From: Pseudomonadota bacterium
GTDB lineage: Bacteria; Pseudomonadota; Alphaproteobacteria; Rhizobiales; Rhizobiaceae
Length of the DNA stretch: 64,000 nt
Reading direction: 5' to 3'
Assembly (NCBI GenBank): GCA_023457435.1
Contig: JAEWLS010000038.1
Span: 124,001 to 188,000, forward strand
Part shown: positions 7,964-15,429 of the stretch, one piece after another
How positions within the stretch are numbered: position 1 is the stretch's first letter
Layout of the letters: each line of letters begins with the position of its first letter
The notes under the pieces: generated by a model
Databases searched by the model: none
What the model saw: only the letters and a program-made list of their open reading frames with translations
Told to the model about the DNA's origin: nothing
Program-made: the position numbers and the translations under genes

Positions 7964-7985
7964 GGGCGCCCGTGGCGCCCTTTTT
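7964..7985 (+). terminator. rho-independent terminator of ctrA
   Basis: A perfect seven-base-pair stem GGGCGCC / GGCGCCC (7964-7970 and 7974-7980) with loop CGT is followed by TTTTT. It lies 29 bases after the ctrA stop codon. Confidence 0.88.
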
Positions 7986-8025
7986 GTTGCGCGGGGCAGG
8001 CGGGCAGGGCAGCGCCGACCGCAGA

Positions 8026-8394
8026 CTAGGCTGCCATTTCCAGCTGGCGGAACCGGTCAAGCAGCTGCGGGCGGTTGAACGGCTTCAGTATGTAGCCCTT
8101 CGCGCCGACCCGCTTCGCCCGCATGATGGCGCCCACGTCGAATTCCGTCATACAGACAAGGATATGCGGCTTGTGGTCGGTCTCGATCGCCATCGCCTGC
8201 CGAACGAAATCGACTGTGTTCATGTCGGGCAACGTGGCGTCGACGACGATAATGTGCGGCATGTCCGCTTCGCACATATAGAGCCCTTCCGCTCCCGTGC
8301 CGGCCTCGACGATCAGCAGGTCCGGTCCGCCGAGAATACGCTTGGCGACTTTGCGGATGACGCTGGAGTCATCGACGATCATACAACGCTTCAT
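8026..8394 (-). CDS. single-domain CheY-like response regulator beside chpT
   Basis: This 122-residue stand-alone receiver domain has acidic pair D8-D9 (MIVDDSSVIRKVAKRIL), phospho-acceptor D52 (IIVVDATLPDMNTVDFV), the Thr of LVCMTEFD and the Lys of GYILKPFNRPQLLDRF. No output domain follows. ATG 8394 is preferred because homologous receivers begin MKRCMIVDDS. It is co-directional with chpT, 102 bases downstream of it, and faces ctrA. It is not DivK or CpdR by sequence. A partner of the ChpT phosphotransferase is a plausible role by context only. Confidence 0.85.
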   Translation of the reverse strand: MKRCMIVDDSSVIRKVAKRILGGPDLLIVEAGTGAEGLYMCEADMPHIIVVDATLPDMNTVDFVRQAMAIETDHKPHILVCMTEFDVGAIMRAKRVGAKGYILKPFNRPQLLDRFRQLEMAA

Positions 8395-8496
8395 CACGCC
8401 TCTCCGCTCGCCCGTCACCGGGTAATCGTGCGGAGGTTAACCGAGAAAGCGTAAACGGCGCGGAAAGCCGGAAGGTAAACCCCCCGCTAATGTCGT

Positions 8497-9126
8497 TCAA
8501 ATTGCGGTCAGCACGATCTCGTCGGCGGAAGCCCGGATGCCGATCGTCATGGCGGATTCCCGCGCCAGGAGAAGGGTATAGTAGGGCTGTACCGAATGCG
8601 CGTCGATGGGCTCGTCGGGACGGTTGCCGGAATGAAGCTCAAGGAACTTCGGCGGAACGCGCAGCATCGGTCCGGCTGCGGTGAGCGTGAAAGCTGGAGC
8701 CTGGTCGCCGCCGGCCAATTCCACGACGATCTTGCCACCACGCGGGATGCAGCCATTCGCGATCAGGATCAGGTTGAGAAGCAACTTGACCTTGTTCTTT
8801 GGGAGAAGGACCCGGGTACCTTTCCATTCGAAGGTCGGCTTCTCATTCTTGATGAAAGCGGTCGCGACGGCCTCGGCGTCTCCCGTGTCGATCAGCATAC
8901 CGGCGGAGCCGGCAGCTCCGAAAGCAATCCGCGCGAACTGCAGTCGCGCAGACGCATTAACTGCGCTCTGCTTGATGAGCCGCATGGCATCCTCGTCGGA
9001 TCCGCCTTCCTCGAGCAGCTCAAGGCCGTTGTTGATCGCACCGACGGGGGAAATAATGTCATGGCAGACACGGCTGCAAAGCAGCGCAGCGAGATCCGGC
9101 GCCGAAAGAGTGAAGATGTCCGACAT
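8497..9126 (-). CDS. chpT: histidine phosphotransferase ChpT
   Basis: This 209-residue protein passes phosphate from the hybrid kinase CckA to CtrA and CpdR. The dimerisation helix carries the phospho-His in RVCHDIISPVGAINNGLELL at about residues 19-38. A degenerate ATPase-like C-terminal domain follows (KVKLLLNLILIANGCIPRGG, PYYTLLLARESAMTIGI) without the ATP-binding G boxes, as usual for ChpT. Its position one receiver gene away from ctrA supports the assignment. Confidence 0.95.
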   Translation of the reverse strand: MSDIFTLSAPDLAALLCSRVCHDIISPVGAINNGLELLEEGGSDEDAMRLIKQSAVNASARLQFARIAFGAAGSAGMLIDTGDAEAVATAFIKNEKPTFEWKGTRVLLPKNKVKLLLNLILIANGCIPRGGKIVVELAGGDQAPAFTLTAAGPMLRVPPKFLELHSGNRPDEPIDAHSVQPYYTLLLARESAMTIGIRASADEIVLTAI

Positions 9127-9282
9127 GCCGTGTCCCCTTTGCCGTCCCTGCCTGATCGGCGCGAATCATCGCGCGCGGCAATGCCCACCGCTAGTAAGCC
9201 GCCGCATCCGGAGCAAGGGAAGTACGCGAGCACGTCGCTCCCCACCGGAAAGCCGCATTCCAGCCGCGTCAACGCCAATGTC

Positions 9283-9294
9283 GGTTAATGGTTG
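9283..9294 (-). promoter_or_regulatory. putative CtrA half-site pair upstream of eipA
   Basis: GGTTAATGGTTG reads CAACCATTAACC on the minus strand and contains the AACCAT and TTAACC elements of alphaproteobacterial CtrA sites. It lies about 92 bases before the eipA start codon and 157 bases before chpT, so it could serve either gene. In Brucella eipA is reported to be directly controlled by CtrA. Confidence 0.45.
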
Positions 9295-9385
9295 AAAAAC
9301 GATTACGGCCTAGACTCGCATGCATGTCATCGGCGGCTGCCTGCGGCGATTGAAGCGCGGGAGCAGCTGCAATGGAGGGTTGAAC

Positions 9386-9952
9386 ATGCTGTCACGCCGG
9401 ACCGCAGTCCTTGCTGCACTAAGCGTCGCTGTCTCGAGCATTCTCGCCTCGGCGCCAGCCCGCGCGGAGAACACATTCACGTTCTCGGAGATCGTCGATT
9501 CCGGCCACAGCTTCTTCGGTTCAACGTCCGGCGGGCTCGCCTCGGTCGTGGAGAAGATCTTCTCCAAGTATGGAACGCCAAACGGCTACGTGCTCGGCGA
9601 AGAGGGGTCGGGCGCGATCATCGGCGGGGTGACCTACGGCGAGGGCCTGCTGTACACCAAGAACGCTGGCGACCATCCGGTGTTCTGGCAAGGTCCATCC
9701 ATCGGTGCCGACGTCGGCGGGCAAGGCTCGCGGACGATGATGCTGGTCTACAACCTCGACTCGGTGCCCAACCTCTACAAGCGCTATATGGGCGTCGCTG
9801 GTTCGGCTTACGCGATTGCCGGCGTGGGCTTCAATGTCATGAAGAACAAGGATGTGCTTCTTGTCCCGGTGCGCACCGGCCTCGGCGCGAGGCTGGGTAT
9901 TAATGTCGGCTATCTCAAGCTGACCCAAAACCCGACGTGGAATCCGTTCTGA
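9386..9952 (+). CDS. eipA: periplasmic envelope-integrity protein EipA (DUF1134)
   Basis: This is a 188-residue protein with a signal peptide (MLSRRTAVLAALSVAVSSIL, cleavage after APARA near residue 30). The mature part is rich in glycine and beta strand: SFFGSTSGGLASVVEKIFSK, EEGSGAIIGGVTYGEGLLY, GPSIGADVGGQGSRTMMLVY and ending TQNPTWNPF. That is the DUF1134 fold, a small beta barrel in the periplasm needed for envelope stress resistance in Brucella. ATG 9386 was chosen because GGAGGG lies seven bases upstream and the signal peptide starts there; 22 upstream in-frame codons have no such site. Confidence 0.88.
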   Translation: MLSRRTAVLAALSVAVSSILASAPARAENTFTFSEIVDSGHSFFGSTSGGLASVVEKIFSKYGTPNGYVLGEEGSGAIIGGVTYGEGLLYTKNAGDHPVFWQGPSIGADVGGQGSRTMMLVYNLDSVPNLYKRYMGVAGSAYAIAGVGFNVMKNKDVLLVPVRTGLGARLGINVGYLKLTQNPTWNPF

Positions 9953-10101
9953 TAACGGGGTATACGGCGGGCGACCAGCGCCGCTCGCTTAACCTTAAGA
10001 GCCGGTAAATATTCGGCGGTACTGGCACTGGCCATACCGCCGTGTCACATTTGAGGCCAGTATCGTGCGATAACTTCCATCGCAGGTCGGGCGGCGTCAA
10101 A

Positions 10102-11349
10102 TTGATCCAGAGTATCCTCTTCTTCCTCCTCGGTTTCCTGTGCGCGGGCTTTCTGGCGCTTATGGTGGCGCCGGCCATCTGGCGGCGCGCGGTGGCGCTG
10201 ACGCGCCGACGCATTGAGGCCTCGGTGCCACTCTCGGTCAACGAGATCCAGGCCGACAAGGACCGGATGCGCGCCGAGTTCGCGATGTCCACCCGGCGCC
10301 TCGAGATGAGCATCAAGGGCTTTCGCGAAAAGGCCGCGAACCAGATCGTCGAGATCAACAAGAATCGCGACGAACTTCGCCGCCTCGCGGAGGAGCGCAA
10401 CGAGAAGAACGAAGCGCTGACCCGCCTTGAGACGAATGCGAGCGAGCTGCGCGCCGAACTGCGCCGGCGCGAGGAGCAGCTGCAGCAGCTGAACTACAAG
10501 CTGATTGACGCCGAAAAGGCCATCGAACAGCGCGCACTGGAAGTCGAGAAGATGGGCCGCATGTATGACGAGGCATCGTTCTCGTCGTCGAGCCGGCAGA
10601 TCGAGCTCGTCGCGCGGGAAACCGAGGTCGAGCGCCTCTCGACAGACGTGTCCGAGCTGCGCGAGCAGCGCAAGGAAGCCGAGCGCAAGGTTCGCGAGGC
10701 GGCAGCCGAGGCAAAGCAGGCACACGACGAACTGAAGCTCGAAAAGCGCAGGGCGGCCGAACTCGAAGCCAAGCTCGAGCGGCTCATGGCCAATCTTTCC
10801 GACCGCGAGGAGAAGCTGGACCGTCGCGAGGCCGAACTCGAGCGGCTGCGCGAACAGGTCAAGGGCGCGGAGACTGTCGAAGCCGAACTCAACGCCGCCC
10901 TGACCGAAGCGCAGGAGGCCAAGGTGCGCCTCGAAGCCGAGATCGCGGATCTCACGCTGCAGATGACGACGCTGCTCTCGGGCGCCACCGGCGGCGACGT
11001 CGAAAAGGCTATGGCGAAGCTCAACGACGATCGAAAGCGCCTTGAGGAACGGCTGACCGCGCTGCTGCGCGAAAACAAGAAGCTGCGGTACGACAACGAC
11101 TCACTTGAGCGCTCGAAATCCGAGGACTGGGACGAGGAGCGCCGCGAGAACGCTCTGCTGCGCGAGCAAATCAACGATCTCGCCGCCGAAGTGGTGAACC
11201 TTACCATGATGCTTGATGGGCCGGAATCGCCGGTCCGCAAGGCACTCAGCGAGCCCGTGAACGGCAACACCCCGGCGCCCGCCGATGCGATCATCAGCCT
11301 GGCCGACCGCGTTCGCGCTCTCCAGAAGGCAGCCGCCGCGGCGCGCTGA
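10102..11349 (+). CDS. membrane-anchored long coiled-coil protein of unknown function
   Basis: Residues 1-20 form one membrane helix (IQSILFFLLGFLCAGFLALM). They are followed by AIWRRAVALTRRRIEASVPL and then about 300 residues of unbroken charged coiled coil (heptads rich in E, R, L, A) to about residue 385. A short tail ends SLADRVRALQKAAAAAR. I set the start at TTG 10102 because the membrane helix follows at once; GTG 10042 would add 20 basic residues. I recognise it only as a conserved rhizobial protein. TTAACCTTAA lies at 9989-9998 upstream. A scaffold role at the inner membrane is a guess from the shape. Confidence 0.75.
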   Translation: MIQSILFFLLGFLCAGFLALMVAPAIWRRAVALTRRRIEASVPLSVNEIQADKDRMRAEFAMSTRRLEMSIKGFREKAANQIVEINKNRDELRRLAEERNEKNEALTRLETNASELRAELRRREEQLQQLNYKLIDAEKAIEQRALEVEKMGRMYDEASFSSSSRQIELVARETEVERLSTDVSELREQRKEAERKVREAAAEAKQAHDELKLEKRRAAELEAKLERLMANLSDREEKLDRREAELERLREQVKGAETVEAELNAALTEAQEAKVRLEAEIADLTLQMTTLLSGATGGDVEKAMAKLNDDRKRLEERLTALLRENKKLRYDNDSLERSKSEDWDEERRENALLREQINDLAAEVVNLTMMLDGPESPVRKALSEPVNGNTPAPADAIISLADRVRALQKAAAAAR

Positions 11350-11353
11350 CCAA

Positions 11354-12148
11354 CTACGCCACGGCGGCCAGCCTGTGTAGCGCTATGGCGCTTGCGGCAG
11401 CGACATTCAGGCTGTCGAAACCGGGCGCCATCGGAATCCGCACCGTCTCCATCTGCGCCATGAGGTCTGCGGGCAGACCATCCCCTTCCGTTCCCAGGAA
11501 CAGTGCGATGCGTCCGCCCCCAGCGACCGCGTCGATCGTGCCGGTGCCCGCCGGCGACAGGGCGAGCGCGCGGAAGCCCCGTTGGGCCAGCAATCCGGGG
11601 AGCGAAGCGGCATCGACCACGGCAAAGGGCACCTTCAGCGCAGCACCCACAGAGACGCGGATCGCCTTGCGGTAGAGCGGATCGCACGAGCCAGCGTCGA
11701 GCAGCACGGCTGGCGCGCCGAAAGCCGCGGCGTTGCGGAATATCGATCCGACATTGTCGTGATTGGCGATGCCGCACAGCACCGGGACGACCGCGTCTCC
11801 TGGCAGCGCGTCGAGAATTTCGGCAACGACCCCGGCCGGGCGCCGGCGGACCGCCGCAAGCACGCCGCGGTGAAGGTGATAGCCGGCGATCGCGTCGATC
11901 ACCGGCGCCGAAGCGACATAGACCGGCGTGTCTGCCGGCGCCTTTGCCAGCGTCGCCGCAAGCCCGGGCAGCCTGCCTTCCAGAACGAGCACGGATTGCG
12001 CGAAGAAGCGACGTGCCTCGAAAAGCACGTCGAGAACGACCTTGCCCTCGGCGATGAACAAGCCCTCTCGCAAGAGGTCGCGATCGCGCAGGTCGCGGTA
12101 GGGCGCAACCCGTGGGTCGGCGGGGTCGTCGATGCGGATCGGCTGCAT
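11354..12148 (-). CDS. SpoU/TrmH-family RNA methyltransferase
   Basis: This 264-residue 2'-O-methyltransferase has a trefoil-knot domain. The N-terminal substrate-binding part (LRDRDLLREGLFIAEGKVVL) leads to motif 1 (CGIANHDNVGSIFRNAAAFG), motif 2 (IALFLGTEGDGLP) and motif 3 (VRIPMAPGFDSLNVAAASAI), all complete with the catalytic Arg and Asn. The RNA target (tRNA or 23S rRNA) cannot be told from sequence. The start at 12148 begins at MQPIRIDDPADPRV, the usual opening; the 23 upstream codons are arginine-rich noise. It converges on the coiled-coil gene with four bases between stop codons. Confidence 0.9.
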   Translation of the reverse strand: MQPIRIDDPADPRVAPYRDLRDRDLLREGLFIAEGKVVLDVLFEARRFFAQSVLVLEGRLPGLAATLAKAPADTPVYVASAPVIDAIAGYHLHRGVLAAVRRRPAGVVAEILDALPGDAVVPVLCGIANHDNVGSIFRNAAAFGAPAVLLDAGSCDPLYRKAIRVSVGAALKVPFAVVDAASLPGLLAQRGFRALALSPAGTGTIDAVAGGGRIALFLGTEGDGLPADLMAQMETVRIPMAPGFDSLNVAAASAIALHRLAAVA

Positions 12149-12188
12149 GGCCGCCGATAGCGCCGCGCCGCCGCGCCGGCAAGCATGC

Positions 12189-12479
12189 TCAGGGGAACAG
12201 GCGGTCGAGAATCGCAAGCAACTCGGGCATGGGACCCGGCGCGCACGAGTAGTAGATCATCTGCCGATCGCGGCGCGTCTCCACCAGGCCCGATGCGCGC
12301 AGCTTGGCGAGGTGCTGCGACAGGGCCGACTGGCTGAGGCCGACGCGCTCGGCGAGCGCACCGACACTCAACTCGCTCTCGGCAAGGTGGCACATGATCG
12401 CAAACCGCCGTGCGTTGCCCAGATTGGCAAGCCGGGCGGAGATTTCTTCGGCACGGTCAACCAGACTGGCAGGCCGCAT
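12189..12479 (-). CDS. ArsR/SmtB-family repressor, NolR-like
   Basis: This is a 96-residue winged-helix regulator. ARLANLGNARRFAIMCHLAE is followed by the helix-turn-helix VGALAERVGLSQSALSQHLA (about 38-57) and the wing GLVETRRDRQMIYYSC. The SQSALSQHLxKLRxxGLVxTRRDxQxIYY text is the pattern of rhizobial NolR. No cysteine metal site (ELCVCDL) is present, so it is not a classical metal sensor. GGGGGAAG precedes ATG 12479. Its target is unknown; the HugZ-like gene lies 135 bases upstream on the same strand. Confidence 0.88.
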   Translation of the reverse strand: MRPASLVDRAEEISARLANLGNARRFAIMCHLAESELSVGALAERVGLSQSALSQHLAKLRASGLVETRRDRQMIYYSCAPGPMPELLAILDRLFP

Positions 12480-12614
12480 GCTTCCCCCAAAGGTTGGAAT
12501 GTCCCGGAGGCCGCGCGGGGGCAGCGCGACATCAGGGGCATGAACAGGACGCGATAAGCACGCGCCAAAGTTGCAGGCGTATGTCGCCGGCAGATATTCA
12601 CGGGAATGTGAGGC

Positions 12615-13382
12615 TTATAGGCCGAGGATCGTGCGACCCTCCTGCGCCATCCGCACGAGCGTGGCGCGGATGTCGGCGGCAGAGGCCAGCGGCTGCGGAA
12701 AGAACACGCGGCGAACGTCGTCACCCAAGGCGAGGTCCATGCCATCCAGATCGATGCCGGTGAGCTGCCATCTGCCGGGCTCCGCCTTAGCGTAGGCGCG
12801 GGCGTAGACCGACACTGCTTCGGCATGGTCGGCATTCATGTGCGCCACCGCCGACTGTTCCGTCGCAGCGAGCGACGCGTTCACCGCCGAGATGGTGAGC
12901 AGGTCGTCGCGCGTGAGGGCATAGGCCTTGCCGAAACCGCCGGTGAGGCTGGCGCGCTGCGGCTCAAGCCGGAAGTAGGAGAAGTCGGCAAAACCGGCAT
13001 AGAGCTTCGCCTTCGGCTGCCTGGCGAGATAGCGGCGCTCGACGCGCTGGAGCAGCGGGTCGGAGCGTTCGACCCTTTCGGCTTCGCAGGCGACAGAGAG
13101 GCGCGGATAGGCGAGAGGGTCGCCACTGCCAGGCTCGCCGAGCAGCAACGAACATCGCTTATCGGCAATCAGTGCGGCCGTATGCAAAGAAAGGGCAGAG
13201 ACAAGAATGAGCGGCGCGCCGTCAATATCCGTGGCGGTGGCAACGCGGCTCGCGGCAGGCGCACCAGTTTCCGGCTCGATCACTGCGAGGGCGCCATAGC
13301 GCGACGAGCGCAGCAGCGTGCGCGCAAGCCGCACCGCTTCCGCGTCCGTTGGGCGCAAGACGTCTTTCGGCTTTTCCTGCAC
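12615..13382 (-). CDS. HugZ-like heme-utilisation / pyridoxamine-phosphate-oxidase-fold protein
   Basis: This is a 255-residue protein. Residues 1-150 form a split-barrel flavin-reductase-like domain (ARTLLRSSRYGALAVIEPET, PRLSVACEAERVERSDP, YLARQPKAKLYAGFADFSYF). Residues 165-255 form the DUF2470-like tail with the histidine segment AVAHMNADHAEAVSVYARAY and GIDLDGMDLAL. This two-part layout is that of HugZ, a heme-degrading enzyme of Helicobacter and Campylobacter; alphaproteobacterial members are mostly uncharacterised. I chose GTG 13382 because GGAG lies six bases upstream; TTG 13394 is an in-frame alternative. Confidence 0.8.
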   Translation of the reverse strand: MQEKPKDVLRPTDAEAVRLARTLLRSSRYGALAVIEPETGAPAASRVATATDIDGAPLILVSALSLHTAALIADKRCSLLLGEPGSGDPLAYPRLSVACEAERVERSDPLLQRVERRYLARQPKAKLYAGFADFSYFRLEPQRASLTGGFGKAYALTRDDLLTISAVNASLAATEQSAVAHMNADHAEAVSVYARAYAKAEPGRWQLTGIDLDGMDLALGDDVRRVFFPQPLASAADIRATLVRMAQEGRTILGL

Positions 13383-13414
13383 GCTGCGCTCCAAAGGTGA
13401 GCTTGATGCTCCAA

Positions 13415-14572
13415 TTATCGCGCGATGGCACCAACACTGGCAAGCGCCTCCAGTTCGTCGGCGTCGATGCCAAACCTGGTGAGTGTTGCCGCCGTATCCT
13501 CGATCGGCAGTCCAGACACCGAGGGCGCCGTGCGAGAGAAACGCGGGGCAGGGCGCGGACGCGTCATGTTTCCCACCGTCGCATGCGCCGATCGCGCCTC
13601 GGAGTGCGCGCTGTGTGGTGCTTCGGCCAGCGACAGCACCGGCGCAACGCAGGCGTCGGTACCCGCGAAGAGAGCGGTCCAGTCGTCCCGCGACCGCGCG
13701 CGGATAAGCTCGGCTATGGCCGCGCGCATGGCAGGCCAGGTCGTTCGGTCGTACTGGTTCGCTGCGAAGCTGACGTCGAGCGGCAGCAGTCGAGCGAATT
13801 CGGCAAAGAATTGCGGTTCAAGGCACGCGACGGCGATGTACCGGCCGTCGGCGGTCTCGTAGGTGTCATAGAAGGGGCAACCGGAGTCTAGCAGGTTCTC
13901 GCCGCGTGCCTCGTTCCAGAAGCCGGATGCCGCGAATCCGAAGAACGGCGCGGCAAGCATCGCCGCGCCGTCGACCATCGCGGCGTCTACCACCTGCCCC
14001 TTGCCAGAGATGCCGCGTTCGATAAGCGCAGCGAGAACGCCGGCGACGAGAAACATCGTGCCGCCGCCGTAGTCGCCGACGAGGTTGAGCGGCGGTACAG
14101 GACGCTTCCCGGCATGGCCGATTGCGTGGAGGATTCCGGACCAGGCGATGTAGGTCAGGTCGTGGCCGGCGCGCTGCGCCAGCGGGCCTTCCTGGCCAAA
14201 GCCGGTCATGCGGCCATAAACGAGCCGCGGATTGGCTTCGCAAAGCGTGTCCGGACCGAGGCCGAGGCGCTCCATGACGCCGGGACGGAAGCCTTCGATC
14301 AAAGCGTCGGCGGCCATGGCGAGCCGGGTAAGAAGCGCGATCGCCTTCGGGTGCTTGAGGTCTAGCCTGAGGATCTCGCGTCCGTGCCGGTCGAGGTCGT
14401 AGGCCTCCGGAATAGGGAGGAAAGCCCGGTCCCGGGACAGCCGCTCGACGCGCACCACGCGCGCGCCGAGTTCGGCAAGGATCAAGCCGGCAAGCGGCAC
14501 AGGGCCGAGGCCGGCCATCTCTATCACGGTTATGCCAGCCAGCGGACCGCCGGCACGCCGCGCCTCGGTCAT
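13415..14572 (-). CDS. CaiB/BaiF-family (class III) CoA-transferase, alpha-methylacyl-CoA racemase-like
   Basis: This is a 385-residue protein. PLAGITVIEMAGLGPVPLAG opens the family, followed by ILAELGARVVRVERLSRDR, RHGREILRLDLKHPKAIALL, DALIEGFRPGVMERLGLGPD and the LVYGRMTGFGQEGPLAQRAG loop, then GHDLTYIAWSGIL. The G-H-D-x-x-Y-x-x-x-S-G segment is typical of alpha-methylacyl-CoA racemases, where the His and a following Asp act as acid/base. The start at 14572 follows the SDR gene's stop by four bases, so the two are translated together. Together they suggest oxidation of a branched or short-chain acyl-CoA. Confidence 0.88.
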   Translation of the reverse strand: MTEARRAGGPLAGITVIEMAGLGPVPLAGLILAELGARVVRVERLSRDRAFLPIPEAYDLDRHGREILRLDLKHPKAIALLTRLAMAADALIEGFRPGVMERLGLGPDTLCEANPRLVYGRMTGFGQEGPLAQRAGHDLTYIAWSGILHAIGHAGKRPVPPLNLVGDYGGGTMFLVAGVLAALIERGISGKGQVVDAAMVDGAAMLAAPFFGFAASGFWNEARGENLLDSGCPFYDTYETADGRYIAVACLEPQFFAEFARLLPLDVSFAANQYDRTTWPAMRAAIAELIRARSRDDWTALFAGTDACVAPVLSLAEAPHSAHSEARSAHATVGNMTRPRPAPRFSRTAPSVSGLPIEDTAATLTRFGIDADELEALASVGAIAR

Positions 14573-14576
14573 GGCA

Positions 14577-15338
14577 TCACTTCGGAGCCATGCGGATCGC
14601 GCCGTCGAGGCGGATGGTTTCGCCATTCAGCATCTGGTTCTCGACGATGTGTGCCGCTAGTGCCCCGTATTCCGCCGGTTCGCCCAGCCGCGGCGGGAAC
14701 GGCACCTGCTTGCCGAGAGAATCCTGAGCTTCTTGCGGCAGGCCGGCGAGCATCGGCGTGCGGAATATGCCCGGAGCGATGGTGCAGACGCGGATGCCCG
14801 AGCGCGAAAGGTCACGCGCGACCGGCAAGGTCATGCCGACAACGCCGCCTTTCGAGGCGGAGTAGGCCGCCTGGCCGATCTGGCCATCGAAAGCCGCAAC
14901 GGAGGCAGTGTTGACGATTACCCCGCGCTCGCCTCCGTCAAGCGGTTCCAACTGCTCGGCACGCACCGCAAAAAGGCGGATCATGTTGAAGGTGCCGACG
15001 AGATTGACCTCGATGATCTTCTTGAAGAGATCGAGCTTGTGAGGGCCGTCCTTGCCCGTTGTCTTGGCAGCGATGCCGATGCCGGCGCAGTTCACCAGGA
15101 TGCGGGGCGCGCCGAGCTTCTCGGCAACCTCGGCAACTGCCGCCTCAGCGCTTTCCCCGCTGGAGACGTCGCACTTCACCGCGATGCCGCCGATGTCCGC
15201 CGCGACCTTCTCGGCGCGGTCCATACCGATGTCAAAGATCGCAACCTTGGCGCCCTTCGCAGCCAGTGCGCGCGCCGTCGCTTCGCCCAGGCCCGATCCG
15301 CCGCCCGTGACGATGGCGACCTGTCCCTTGGGATTCAT
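14577..15338 (-). CDS. short-chain dehydrogenase, 3-hydroxyacyl-CoA dehydrogenase type-2-like
   Basis: This 253-residue SDR has the NAD motif TGGGSGLGEATARALAAKGA near 11-30, an Asp in the beta-2 loop (IFDIGMDRAE), NCAGIG at about 83-88 and active-site S-YxxxK (NTASVAAFDGQIGQAAYSASK). It ends LNGETIRLDGAIRMAPK. The SVAAFDGQIGQAAYSASKGGVVGMTLPVARDL text is that of the HSD17B10 / 3-hydroxy-2-methylbutyryl-CoA dehydrogenase group. A GGAGGA site lies five bases before ATG 15338. The gene is first in a two-gene operon with the CoA-transferase/racemase. Confidence 0.9.
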   Translation of the reverse strand: MNPKGQVAIVTGGGSGLGEATARALAAKGAKVAIFDIGMDRAEKVAADIGGIAVKCDVSSGESAEAAVAEVAEKLGAPRILVNCAGIGIAAKTTGKDGPHKLDLFKKIIEVNLVGTFNMIRLFAVRAEQLEPLDGGERGVIVNTASVAAFDGQIGQAAYSASKGGVVGMTLPVARDLSRSGIRVCTIAPGIFRTPMLAGLPQEAQDSLGKQVPFPPRLGEPAEYGALAAHIVENQMLNGETIRLDGAIRMAPK

Positions 15339-15429
15339 GCAGTCCTCCGAAATGTTATGAGCAAGAACAATCTCACTCATCGTAACGGCTGGCGGACGGC
15401 CGCGGCAAGCCGGCAGAGGCCTCTAAAGG

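Noticed and set aside
10494..12182. 562-codon open frame on the minus strand over the coiled-coil and methyltransferase genes
   Set aside because: The text is Arg/Ser-rich, has no domain, and is explained by the high-GC third-position pattern of two real genes (10102-11349 and 11354-12148).
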